NCBI GenBank assembly: GCA_002747015.1
Contig: NVXI01000014.1
Span: 34,715 to 39,809, forward strand
Source of the DNA: Zetaproteobacteria bacterium
GTDB lineage: Bacteria > Pseudomonadota > Alphaproteobacteria > Micavibrionales > Micavibrionaceae
Direction: 5' to 3'
Length of the DNA: 5,095 nt
In this document: piece by piece, positions 1 to 5,095 of the stretch
How positions within the stretch are numbered: position 1 is the first letter of the stretch
How the letters are laid out: the number at the start of each line of letters is the position of its first letter
Made by a program: the position numbers and the translations under genes
The notes under the pieces: generated by a model
Databases searched by the model: none
What the model saw: only the letters and a program-made list of their open reading frames with translations
What the model was told of the DNA's origin: nothing

Positions 1-770
1 ATGTATTCTGCTTTCTTGCGTTGTTTTTCTTTACGCACTTGCTCCTTGTGGTCTTCTTCTTTTATTCTTTTAACAAGGTCTTCCAGATTTTTGGCCTGTA
101 AAGATATTTTCTGTATCGAAAGTTCCCGCGCAATTATGTCATTATTTGTCTTTGCAAATAATTTTGTGCGTTTCTTTATCAATTCGGAAAGTTTTCGATG
201 TTGAATTTTTAAGTTTTCAGAAGTTTTAAGTAGGAGTTTTTTCTCCAAATTTAAGTCATATGTTACGCGATTCAAAGTCTCCAAATTTTTATTTAATTTT
301 TCTGCATGGCGATTGACAGAGGGAATTATACTTCCCATCAACATAGCACTTTGAGCGGTTTTATATGGACTATCTGGGCGTGCTAGCATTGCTTCAGGTG
401 GGGTTCTTCGAATGCGCTCTAATGCAAGTATAAGCTTGGAAATTGATGCACGGTCAGTGGTAAGTTTATCCTCTAAAATAGATTTTTTGATTTCCAAGTT
501 CACGATACGCTGCTCATACTCTTGAAGGTCATTTTCATTTTTCTGAATTGTAGCTGCGGTTTTTATTAGCTTGTTTTTAGTACCGGACAAGTCGTTATGA
601 ATATGTTCGCTTTGTTTCTGGAGAATGTTTTTGTTTTTATTTTCTTGTTCTAAACGCTCTTTAAATGAATTTAGCGCTTGTGCTTTATTTTTGGGAATAG
701 GGGGCTGCCCTGCTTTCACAGGAAAGCAGAGGAACAATAGGACAAAGCAAAATGATAATAGCCGTGTCAT
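1..770 (-). CDS. EnvC-like murein hydrolase activator, N-terminal part (cut by window edge)
   Basis: This is the first 256 codons of a gene that runs off the left edge. Residues 1-20 (MTRLLSFCFVLLFLCFPVKA) form a clear Sec signal peptide ending in a KA/G cleavage site. Residues about 30-250 are a Lys/Glu/Gln-rich coiled coil. It is broken near 113-129 by LILALERIRRTPPEAML and then by a Pro/Asp-containing stretch leading into AQSAMLMGSIIPSV. Such a break is characteristic of the periplasmic EnvC-type proteins of alphaproteobacteria. In that family the coiled coil is followed by a degenerate LytM (peptidase M23) domain that activates cell-separation amidases; that domain would lie outside the window. 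The ATG at 770 is the first usable start because an in-frame TAA stands directly before it. It follows rlmH by 22 bases, so cotranscription is likely. The ribosome site is weak. The EnvC assignment rests on the N-terminal pattern and gene order, not on a visible catalytic or LytM domain. Confidence 0.82.
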   Translation of the reverse strand, partial: MTRLLSFCFVLLFLCFPVKAGQPPIPKNKAQALNSFKERLEQENKNKNILQKQSEHIHNDLSGTKNKLIKTAATIQKNENDLQEYEQRIVNLEIKKSILEDKLTTDRASISKLILALERIRRTPPEAMLARPDSPYKTAQSAMLMGSIIPSVNRHAEKLNKNLETLNRVTYDLNLEKKLLLKTSENLKIQHRKLSELIKKRTKLFAKTNNDIIARELSIQKISLQAKNLEDLVKRIKEEDHKEQVRKEKQRKKAEY

Positions 771-792
771 TTACGGTCTCATACAATAAAGA

Positions 793-1251
793 TTACTCCC
801 GATGATAGGGATGCCCAGCAAGAATTTGTTGTGCTCTATAAACTTGCTCTAAAAGCATCACTCTTGCAAGTAAATGTGGCCATGTTTGCTGTCCAAAGCT
901 GAGGAGAATATCAGTTTTGTCTCTAGTTTTTTGTGTTAGACCATCTGCACCACCTATAATGAACTGAATATGATTGTCTCCATTATTCTTAAAATTTTCT
1001 AACATTCGGGCAAAGTCTAGAGATTTCAAACCATCTCCACGCTCATCAAGAGCGATGATAATGGCTTGATCACTTAAATGTTTGAGGATTTTTTCCTCTT
1101 CATCTTTTTGAGATTTCTTAGGGTCTTTATGTTTAGATTCAAGCTCGTATATTGTTAAGCTCCAATGAATACGTTTCTTGTAGTTTTCAATAAGATCGTA
1201 ATACGTACCCTTTTTTATGCGGGCGACAGAAATGATGTCAACTTTAAGCAC
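793..1251 (-). CDS. rlmH: 23S rRNA (pseudouridine1915-N3)-methyltransferase RlmH
   Basis: RlmH is a SPOUT-family methyltransferase that uses SAM to methylate N3 of pseudouridine 1915 in helix 69 of 23S rRNA on assembled 70S ribosomes. The 152-residue length matches the family (about 155). Visible family signatures are LDERG (68-72), the SAM-binding knot FIIGGADG (97-104), LSFG (117-120), TWPHLLARVMLLEQVYRA (123-140) and the C-terminal GHPYHRE (146-152), which supplies the conserved His/Tyr/Arg near the substrate. The start codon is GTG, supported by AAGGGG six bases upstream. The gene lies 42 bases after rsfS and 22 bases before the envC-like gene. The rsfS-rlmH pairing is conserved across most bacteria and places two ribosome-acting proteins under common transcription. 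No missing residues or frame damage are seen. Confidence 0.97.
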   Translation of the reverse strand: MLKVDIISVARIKKGTYYDLIENYKKRIHWSLTIYELESKHKDPKKSQKDEEEKILKHLSDQAIIIALDERGDGLKSLDFARMLENFKNNGDNHIQFIIGGADGLTQKTRDKTDILLSFGQQTWPHLLARVMLLEQVYRAQQILAGHPYHRE

Positions 1252-1257
1252 AGAAAA

Positions 1258-1263
1258 CCCCTT
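1258..1263 (-). promoter_or_regulatory. Shine-Dalgarno site for rlmH (GTG start)
   Basis: AAGGGG lies six bases upstream of the GTG at 1251. It fixes this non-ATG codon as the start of rlmH, and the encoded N-terminus (MLKVDIISV) matches where the family normally begins. Confidence 0.75.
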
Positions 1264-1293
1264 GTTTGTATATTTAAGTAAAGAATTTTATTG

Positions 1294-1641
1294 TTATGCT
1301 TGAATTTTTTCATCGGTAGAGTCCAATGTAGGCTGTTCTGCACACCACATTTTCTCAATATTATAAAATTCACGGACTTCCGGACGGAATAAATGTACAA
1401 TAATATCGCCTGCATCCATAACGATCCAATCACATTGGGATAATCCCTCTATTGTAATACCTTTTACATTTTTGAGCTGCAGAGATTCTTTAAGATTTCG
1501 TGCTAAAGCACTTACATGGCGTGATGATGTACCTGTTGCGATAAACATACAATCTGCAAGTGCTGAACCATTTGAGAGATCAATACAAATAATATCCTCG
1601 GCCTTGCCAGAATCCAAAGATTCTTGAACTAGGTCTTTCAT
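1294..1641 (-). CDS. rsfS: Ribosomal silencing factor RsfS (start uncertain)
   Basis: RsfS (Iojap/YbeB family) binds protein uL14 on the 50S subunit and blocks joining with 30S, lowering translation when nutrients are scarce. The 115 residues carry the family signatures GTSSRHV (37-43) and CDWIVMDAGDIIVHLFRP followed by EVREFYNIEKMW (70-99); the length is typical. The start is doubtful. The ATG at 1641 has no convincing ribosome site, and the same frame stays open upstream to a TAA at 1696-1698. That upstream stretch encodes an RsfS-like helix (EKEQLSPEE before MKDLVQ) but contains no ATG, GTG or TTG. A strong AAGGAG at 1692-1697 serves an out-of-frame ATG (1688), or an in-frame ATT at 1683 at near-ideal spacing. 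The out-of-frame ATG opens a 16-codon ORF whose TGA overlaps the 1641 ATG as ATGA. The choices are translational coupling, a rare ATT start, or an indel in the A5 run at 1663-1667. The gene is followed by rlmH. Confidence 0.95.
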   Translation of the reverse strand: MKDLVQESLDSGKAEDIICIDLSNGSALADCMFIATGTSSRHVSALARNLKESLQLKNVKGITIEGLSQCDWIVMDAGDIIVHLFRPEVREFYNIEKMWCAEQPTLDSTDEKIQA

Positions 1642-1691
1642 TTCTTCAGGGCTAAGTTGCTCTTTTTCATGATATATAATAATGACATTTT

Positions 1692-1697
1692 CTCCTT
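1692..1697 (-). promoter_or_regulatory. Strong Shine-Dalgarno upstream of rsfS
   Basis: AAGGAG is the best ribosome site in the window but has no standard in-frame rsfS start behind it. Three bases downstream is ATG 1688, in another frame (short ORF 1688 to 1638, beginning MSLLYIMKKSN). Eight bases downstream is ATT 1683, which is in frame with RsfS. It almost certainly directs translation of rsfS, directly or by coupling, but which codon is used cannot be settled from the sequence. Confidence 0.7.
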
Positions 1698-1730
1698 ATT
1701 AAAGCCACTTCATTATGGTTATTAAGTTAC

Positions 1731-1769
1731 AAACAAAAAGGCCGAACCACAGTAACAGTGGGCTCAGCC
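1731..1769 (-). terminator. Intrinsic terminator between nadD and rsfS
   Basis: On the minus strand, GGCTGAGCC then a bulged C and AC pair with GTGGTTCGGCC around a TGTTACT loop. This gives about 11 base pairs, including two G-U pairs. The stem is followed at once by TTTTTGTTT. GC-rich stem plus T-tract is the standard rho-independent terminator. It would end the short transcript started at about 1887, and also any proA-nadD transcript. Only a fraction reading through, or a weak promoter that I cannot identify downstream, would reach rsfS. Confidence 0.85.
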
Positions 1770-1887
1770 AATAAAAAATCCAAGTTAACGGAGTTTCTAT
1801 ATCCGATGAAAAAATACATTTGACGATTGCTTATACTCAAGCAGTCACCTGTTCCTTTCTTCCAGAAGTTTTCGTTTCTAACCTCAT
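1732..1887 (-). ncRNA. Candidate small RNA or rsfS leader RNA, about 155 nt
   Basis: The interval is bounded by a near-consensus promoter (1894-1922, expected start near A1887) and the intrinsic terminator at 1731-1769. Inside it there is no long ORF. A possible hairpin is TGCTT/AAGCA with a GAGTAT loop (1828-1843), and a CGGA/TCCG pair lies further on, before the terminator. The 5' end could encode a leaderless 16-residue peptide (MRLETKTSGRKEQVTA, 1887-1837), but no ribosome site is available and no codon is repeated in the manner of an amino-acid attenuator. I compared it by eye with 6S RNA, SRP RNA, RNase P RNA and tmRNA landmarks and found no match. It is either an independent sRNA, or the 5' leader of rsfS-rlmH-envC with readthrough control. 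The boundaries are well supported; the function is unknown. Confidence 0.55.
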
Positions 1888-1893
1888 AGTTAT

Positions 1894-1922
1894 ATTATAT
1901 GCGCCTTTCAGCCATTTTGCAA
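1894..1922 (-). promoter_or_regulatory. Sigma70-type promoter downstream of nadD
   Basis: TTGCAA (1917-1922, four of six matches to the -35 consensus) is separated by exactly 17 bases from a perfect TATAAT (1894-1899). Transcription would go leftward from about 1887, in the same direction as rsfS. It lies just past the nadD stop (1957) in non-coding sequence, so coding constraint does not explain it. Confidence 0.72.
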
Positions 1923-1956
1923 CGTTATTTTCTATGTTTCAAAGTGTAGACAAAAA

Positions 1957-2586
1957 TTAAACCTTTGTTTTAAAATTATTGTCCCTGCGTATTTCTGTAG
2001 AAGATATATTGACCATTTTTTTCTGTAATAGCCAATATGTCGTTTGCGGATCAAGCGGCCAACGTCCGCCACGATCAAGTACAATATGCTTTTGCGTTGC
2101 TAGCATACGCACAGGGCATTGCCTTACCAAGTTTACAGGAGGGTAGCGAGTAATATGAACCATGCAAATTTCGTCAAGAAGCTCTTTCCAATTTTTCCAT
2201 AGATGAAGACTGTGCGCGTTGTCCATACCGGTAATCCATGCAAATTGTGTATGAGGGTAGTATGTGGTTAATTTTTTTATAGAAGCATAACTATAGATTG
2301 TTTTGAATTCTTCCTCCATTCCTGTGACAATAATCTTGGGATGATCAATGATTTCACGTGATAATCTAATACGTTCAGGAAAAGGTAGTAGGTTATTGTT
2401 AGGTTTAAGCGGGTTTTGAGGCGTTACAAGCCACCATATTGCATCCAGCCTTAAAGACTTTAATAACATTTTAGATATATGAACATGGCCTTCGTGCGGT
2501 GGATTGAATGAACCTCCCAATATTCCAACACGCATATTCTTCCAACGTGGAGAGTTCAGTATTTGTGGGTTTGAAAAAATAGGCAT
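1957..2586 (-). CDS. nadD: Nicotinate-nucleotide adenylyltransferase NadD
   Basis: NadD transfers AMP from ATP to nicotinate mononucleotide, making deamido-NAD in the cytoplasmic NAD pathway. The 209-residue protein has the nucleotidyltransferase loop GSFNPPHEGH (25-34), with the two His residues that bind ATP. It also has TGMDNAHSLHLWKNW (119-133), matching the family's G-A/M-D-N-hydrophobic-W segment, and the C-terminal ISSTEIR (194-200) that contacts the phosphates. The ATG at 2586 gives a 17-residue leader before MRVGILGG. Alphaproteobacterial NadD proteins often have such a leader, but the ATG at 2535 (Met18) is an alternative start. No strong Shine-Dalgarno is seen for either. The gene starts 33 bases after the proA stop and is probably cotranscribed with it. 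It is followed by a gap containing an unrelated promoter and a terminator. Confidence 0.96.
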   Translation of the reverse strand: MPIFSNPQILNSPRWKNMRVGILGGSFNPPHEGHVHISKMLLKSLRLDAIWWLVTPQNPLKPNNNLLPFPERIRLSREIIDHPKIIVTGMEEEFKTIYSYASIKKLTTYYPHTQFAWITGMDNAHSLHLWKNWKELLDEICMVHITRYPPVNLVRQCPVRMLATQKHIVLDRGGRWPLDPQTTYWLLQKKMVNISSTEIRRDNNFKTKV

Positions 2587-2619
2587 TTTATATCTTTTGA
2601 AGTGTGTAAAAATTATAGC

Positions 2620-3900
2620 CTAAGCCCTTGTTTGACCATCACCGTGAACCAAATATTTATAGGTACAAAGTTGTTCCAGACCAACAGGCCCACGAGCGTG
2701 CATTTTACCTGTCGCAATGCCAATTTCAGCACCCATACCAAATTCACCACCATCGGCAAATTGTGTCGAAGCATTATGCATGACGATACCACTATCAACA
2801 TTTTTCTGGAAATATGCTACGGCACTCTCATCTTGTGCAATAATGCAATCTGTATGGTGTGAGCCGTATGTATTAATATGTTGTACAGCTTTTTCTATGG
2901 TATTTACCACACGGCAACTAAGTTTTGAATCTAGATACTCAGTTGTCCAGTCTTCGGCTGTTGCCGGTTTTATGCGTACATCTAAACTTTGAACAAATTC
3001 ATCACCGACAATTTCACAACCAGAATCCAGAATATTGGTAATGATATCTGCAGCCATTTTTTTATCTAGATTAGTATCTAGTAATAATGTCTCCATAGCA
3101 CCACAAATCCCGGTCCGTCTCATTTTCGCATTAAGGGTAATATTTTTTGCACTATCTACATTGGCGCTTTCATGGACGTAGATATGACATAAACCCTCAA
3201 GGTGTCCAAAGACTGGCATGCGTGCTTCGTTCATAACGCGTTCAATAAGTCCACGTCCACCGCGTGGTATCATAATATCAATATATTCATCCGCACGAAG
3301 CATTGCACCAACAGCTGCACGATCTGTAGTCGGAATCATAGAAACGCAAGATTTTGGAAGATTGAATTGTTCCAGTGTCGTTTGAATAATTTTGTGTAGT
3401 GCTAAAGAACTATTCAAGCTTTCTGAACCACCACGTAGAAAAACTGCATTATGAGATTTTAGACACAAAATAGAGGCATCAATTGTAACATTAGGACGTG
3501 ATTCATAAATCATACCTAATACTCCGATAGGGCAGGATATCCGTTGGATTTTTAAACCATTGGGACGATTTTCTTCCCACAGAATTTTGCCTGTTGGATC
3601 ATCAAGCTTCCTGACGGTATCCACACTTTGTGCCATTGCCTTAATTCGTTGCTCATCAAGAGCAAGACGATCAATCATTGCAGGTGACAGCCCGTGTTCA
3701 CGAGCAGACTCCAAATCGTCCTGATTAGCAGCAAGAATAGAACCCATATTATCTGGCAAGGCCTCAGCAAGTGCCGCCAGTACATTATTTATAGTTTCTG
3801 TCGATGTTTGTACTAGAATAGATGCAGATTTTTTTGTCTCTATTCCCAGTGAGATAACAATCTCCTCAGGAGACACAATTTTTTTAAGTGCTGTGGACAT
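2620..3900 (-). CDS. proA: Gamma-glutamyl phosphate reductase ProA
   Basis: ProA reduces gamma-glutamyl phosphate with NADPH to glutamate-5-semialdehyde, the second step of proline synthesis. The 426-residue protein belongs to the aldehyde dehydrogenase superfamily. Residues counted from the start at 3900: GVLGMIYESRPNVT (126-139) and RGGSES (156-161) in the NADPH domain, IPRGGRGLI (211-219), GHLEGLCHIYV (232-242), the catalytic Cys266 in RRTGICGAMETLLLD, NASTQFADGGEFGMGAEIGIA (376 onward) and the ending ARGPVGLEQLCTYKY (402-416). An upstream ATG at 3945 would add 15 residues (MGFCSFHLNIIKAHL). I prefer 3900 because the length then fits the family (about 417) and AAGG lies eight bases upstream. 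Its usual partner proB (glutamate 5-kinase) is not adjacent; a divergent rsmJ stands there instead. nadD follows after 33 bases. Confidence 0.97.
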   Translation of the reverse strand: MSTALKKIVSPEEIVISLGIETKKSASILVQTSTETINNVLAALAEALPDNMGSILAANQDDLESAREHGLSPAMIDRLALDEQRIKAMAQSVDTVRKLDDPTGKILWEENRPNGLKIQRISCPIGVLGMIYESRPNVTIDASILCLKSHNAVFLRGGSESLNSSLALHKIIQTTLEQFNLPKSCVSMIPTTDRAAVGAMLRADEYIDIMIPRGGRGLIERVMNEARMPVFGHLEGLCHIYVHESANVDSAKNITLNAKMRRTGICGAMETLLLDTNLDKKMAADIITNILDSGCEIVGDEFVQSLDVRIKPATAEDWTTEYLDSKLSCRVVNTIEKAVQHINTYGSHHTDCIIAQDESAVAYFQKNVDSGIVMHNASTQFADGGEFGMGAEIGIATGKMHARGPVGLEQLCTYKYLVHGDGQTRA

Positions 3901-3948
3901 AAGGTGTGCCTTAATTATATTTAGATGAAAACTACAAAAACCCATTTG

Positions 3949-3960
3949 CAGTGTACACTG
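3949..3960. repeat. 12-base perfect palindrome upstream of proA
   Basis: CAGTGTACACTG is its own reverse complement. It lies within the predicted 5' untranslated region of proA, 48 bases before the chosen start. It could be a small operator for a dimeric regulator or could form a short RNA hairpin. I do not recognise it as a known binding site. Confidence 0.4.
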
Positions 3961-4048
3961 TTTACTGAAAGTAGAGCAAGATAAAGGGCGGTTAAACCTT
4001 TAAGACTATTTTATAATATTGAAGAATAAGGTAGAAGATAACGGTTGC

Positions 4049-4077
4049 AGTATAGAAGGTAGATTTATTAATGACAA
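4049..4077 (-). promoter_or_regulatory. Sigma70-type promoter of proA(-nadD)
   Basis: TTGTCA (4072-4077, five of six matches to TTGACA) and TATACT (4049-4054, five of six matches to TATAAT) are spaced by exactly 17 bases on the minus strand. Transcription would begin near 4042, leaving a leader of about 140 bases before proA. Confidence 0.7.
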
Positions 4078-4188
4078 CGAACGTAAATGTTGAGAATAGA
4101 TTCTGTTTGCATGCCTCAATCAATACTTCTCTTTAAATCGCGAGTGCCCCATCTTTTTGTTAAGATATGAGTAGAAAGATAAATTTAA

Positions 4189-4878
4189 GTGCAGATTTAC
4201 ATCGTAAATGATAGTCCTCGCGCTGTTGCCTTGGCGCAAGATTTATCCTTACCATTGACAGATTATTGGAATGGAACGGGATGTCTATTGCGATATGACG
4301 ATGATGCTTTAACAATTATAACCGCAGAGGCATTGAGCTATAGCGTTAATTTCTTGTCTGGGCGCTTAAATTACCGCCAAAAACGTGCCAGCCATGAGGC
4401 CGTGGTGAAAGCGATGGGACAGAAAAAACGGGTGCTAGATGCTACAATGGGGTGGGGACGCGATAGCTTTCTTCTATCACAGGCAGGATATGATGTTTGT
4501 AGTCTTGAGCGATCTTCTATTGTTGTGGCATTGGTCAAAGATGGCCAACGGCGCTTACAAGAGAAGCCTTTTAAAATTCTGCAACAAGAGGCTGTGGAAT
4601 ATATATCAACTCTAAATCAAAATGATTTTGACTGTATATATCTTGACCCGATGTTTCCAGATTTGAAGAAATCTGCTCTAGTCAAAAAGGATATGCAAAT
4701 TCTGCAATTATTAGCCACACATGATGAACAACAAGGGAATTTATTAGATACTGCCCTGAAAACTAATATAAAGCGGATTGTCGTAAAACGCCCCGCTAAA
4801 GGTAGTACTTTAACATTAGAAAAACCTAACCATTCTTATACAGGAAAGGCCTGCCGATTTGATGTGTATTTTTCTTAA
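4189..4878 (+). CDS. rsmJ: 16S rRNA (guanine1516-N2)-methyltransferase RsmJ
   Basis: RsmJ (YhiQ, DUF548) is a SAM-dependent enzyme that methylates the N2 of G1516 in 16S rRNA of the small subunit. The 229 residues are a little shorter than the E. coli protein (250). Recognisable blocks are the SAM-binding motif VLDATMGWGRDSFLL (82-96), SLERS (105-109) as the acidic ribose-binding end of strand 2, YLDPMFP (151-157) as the DPxFP catalytic motif, KSALVKKDM (161-169), RIVVKRP (196-202) and GKACRFDVYF (219-228). The start is GTG at 4189: an in-frame TAA stands immediately before it, and MQIYIVND aligns with the usual N-terminus. The Shine-Dalgarno is poor. It is transcribed divergently from proA and is followed after 25 bases by an insertion sequence. 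RsmJ is best known from gammaproteobacteria, so its occurrence here is unusual if the host is an alphaproteobacterium. Confidence 0.95.
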   Translation: MQIYIVNDSPRAVALAQDLSLPLTDYWNGTGCLLRYDDDALTIITAEALSYSVNFLSGRLNYRQKRASHEAVVKAMGQKKRVLDATMGWGRDSFLLSQAGYDVCSLERSSIVVALVKDGQRRLQEKPFKILQQEAVEYISTLNQNDFDCIYLDPMFPDLKKSALVKKDMQILQLLATHDEQQGNLLDTALKTNIKRIVVKRPAKGSTLTLEKPNHSYTGKACRFDVYFS

Positions 4879-4903
4879 TATACAATGGAATTTCTCTTTA
4901 TAT

Positions 4904-4921
4904 GGTTCTGTCGCAAAGTTT
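4904..4921. repeat. Terminal inverted repeat of the IS6-family element
   Basis: GGTTCTGTCGCAAAGTTT differs by one base (C for T) from the common IS6-family end in its first 15 positions. It marks the transposase 3'-side boundary, 36 bases outside the transposase stop codon. Confidence 0.8.
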
Positions 4922-4956
4922 AATTTAGCTTGAGAAGAGCAGCAACTGGTCAGATT

Positions 4957-5095
4957 CTAGATGGTAGCTAGGCGGTAAAATTGCTGCGCGTGGGTTAGGT
5001 TTTGATCGATGTGTTTAGTGAATTTCAGTTGGTTCTTTTGTATCATATTCATAAGCTCTATTCCTGCGATGGTTCGGGCTGCGGTGTGCATTTTC
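4957..5095 (-). CDS. IS6-family transposase, C-terminal fragment (continues past window)
   Basis: Forty-five codons plus a TAG stop are visible, entering from the right edge. The segment HTAARTIAGIELMNMIQKNQ matches the end of IS6-family DDE transposases (compare the typical TAxRTIAGIEAMxMIRKGQ). The catalytic Asp, Asp and Glu lie upstream, outside the window, so intactness cannot be judged. The visible frame is clean and ends 53 bases inside the element's boundary, as expected for the family. The enzyme would carry out replicative transposition (cointegrate formation) of its own element. Confidence 0.88.
   Translation of the reverse strand, partial: KMHTAARTIAGIELMNMIQKNQLKFTKHIDQNLTHAQQFYRLATI

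Larger units (their letters stand above)
3901..4188. other. Divergent intergenic region between proA and rsmJ
   Basis: These 288 non-coding bases separate two genes transcribed away from each other. The region holds a strong leftward promoter (4049-4077), a 12-base palindrome (3949-3960), and two copies of AAGGTAGA (4028-4035 and 4056-4063) flanking the -10 box. I see no convincing rightward promoter for rsmJ: a TATAAT at 4012-4017 lacks a -35 element, and TAAGAT at 4161-4166 is only a weak -10. There is no tRNA, no terminator with a T-tract, no recognisable riboswitch and no credible ORF. No trace of proB or obg, often found upstream of proA, is visible. Confidence 0.7.
4904..5095 (-). mobile_element. 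IS6-family insertion sequence, one end (cut by window edge)
   Basis: The element begins at GGTTCTGTCGCAAAGTTT, which is nearly the terminal inverted repeat of IS431/IS257-type IS6 elements (GGTTCTGTTGCAAAG). Inside lies the transposase C-terminus on the minus strand. The eight bases outside (CTTTATAT, 4896-4903) would be one copy of the target duplication, but the other end is beyond the window. It sits 25 bases after the rsmJ stop. Confidence 0.85.

Noticed and set aside
1..204. Plus-strand 67-codon open frame at the left edge
   Set aside because: It is antisense to the envC-like coiled coil, whose minus-strand frame has a signal peptide and family pattern; the plus frame has no recognisable domain.
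1215..1433. Minus-strand 72-codon open frame overlapping rsfS and rlmH
   Set aside because: It is a different-frame shadow of the C-terminal part of rsfS and the rlmH start, both of which are well-conserved genes.
1732..1887. 6S RNA, SRP RNA, tmRNA or RNase P RNA in the nadD-rsfS gap
   Set aside because: The long closing stem of 6S, the SRP GGUCC/GGAAGGAAGCAGC-type core and the RNase P GAGGAAAGUCC motif could not be found; GGAAGAAAGGAACAGG only superficially resembles them.
1837..1887. 16-codon ORF at the 5' end of the candidate RNA as an attenuator leader peptide
   Set aside because: Its ATG coincides with the expected transcription start, leaving no ribosome site, and it has no run of one amino-acid codon.
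2602..3399. Several plus-strand open frames and one minus-strand frame within proA
   Set aside because: All overlap the strongly conserved ProA frame, have no family motifs and no ribosome sites.
3901..3945. ProA start at the upstream ATG 3945
   Set aside because: It would add a 15-residue N-terminus not typical of ProA; the ATG at 3900 has a better-spaced AAGG and gives the family length.
3985..4017. Plus-strand TATAAT at 4012-4017 as the rsmJ promoter
   Set aside because: No -35 element at 16-18 bases (CGGTTA or similar) and no extended -10; the match is probably due to AT richness.
1..5095. CRISPR array, toxin-antitoxin pair, defence or secretion system
   Set aside because: No regularly spaced repeats and no such gene families; every long frame is explained by housekeeping genes or the insertion sequence.

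Overview
The window looks like ordinary chromosome from an AT-rich bacterium, probably an alphaproteobacterium. The gene order proA-nadD-rsfS-rlmH-envC, all on the minus strand, is the arrangement I know from many Alphaproteobacteria. In gammaproteobacteria nadD and rsfS usually sit with holA and the mrdA/mrdB genes instead. The NadD N-terminus (a leader before the nucleotide-binding loop, then a HEGHVHIS-type segment) and the EnvC-like coiled coil also fit alphaproteobacteria. The low GC and the insertion sequence would suit a host-associated lineage such as Holosporales or Rickettsiales, but that placement is inference.

Layout, right to left along the minus-strand block. A good sigma70-type promoter (4049-4077) precedes proA (3900 to 2620, proline synthesis). 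nadD follows after 33 bases (2586 to 1957, NAD synthesis). The next gap of about 250-300 bases is not empty: it holds a near-consensus promoter (1894-1922) and a strong intrinsic terminator (1731-1769) about 155 bases further on, both on the minus strand. This is the signature of a small RNA or of a terminator-controlled leader. Then come rsfS (1641 to 1294, ribosome silencing), rlmH (1251 to 793, 23S rRNA methylation) and an envC-like murein hydrolase activator (770 to beyond the window edge). rsfS, rlmH and envC are closely spaced and probably cotranscribed.

On the plus strand, divergent from proA across a 288-base intergenic region, lies rsmJ (4189-4878), a 16S rRNA methyltransferase. From 4904 to the right edge is the end of an IS6-family insertion sequence: its terminal inverted repeat and the C-terminal part of its transposase on the minus strand.

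The genes are conserved housekeeping functions: ribosome modification and silencing, NAD and proline synthesis, and cell separation. I see no defence, secretion or novel multi-gene system. The points worth a second look are the promoter/terminator unit between nadD and rsfS, the ambiguous start of rsfS (frame and Shine-Dalgarno do not agree), the presence of rsmJ in an alphaproteobacterial context, and the absence of proB and obg next to proA.
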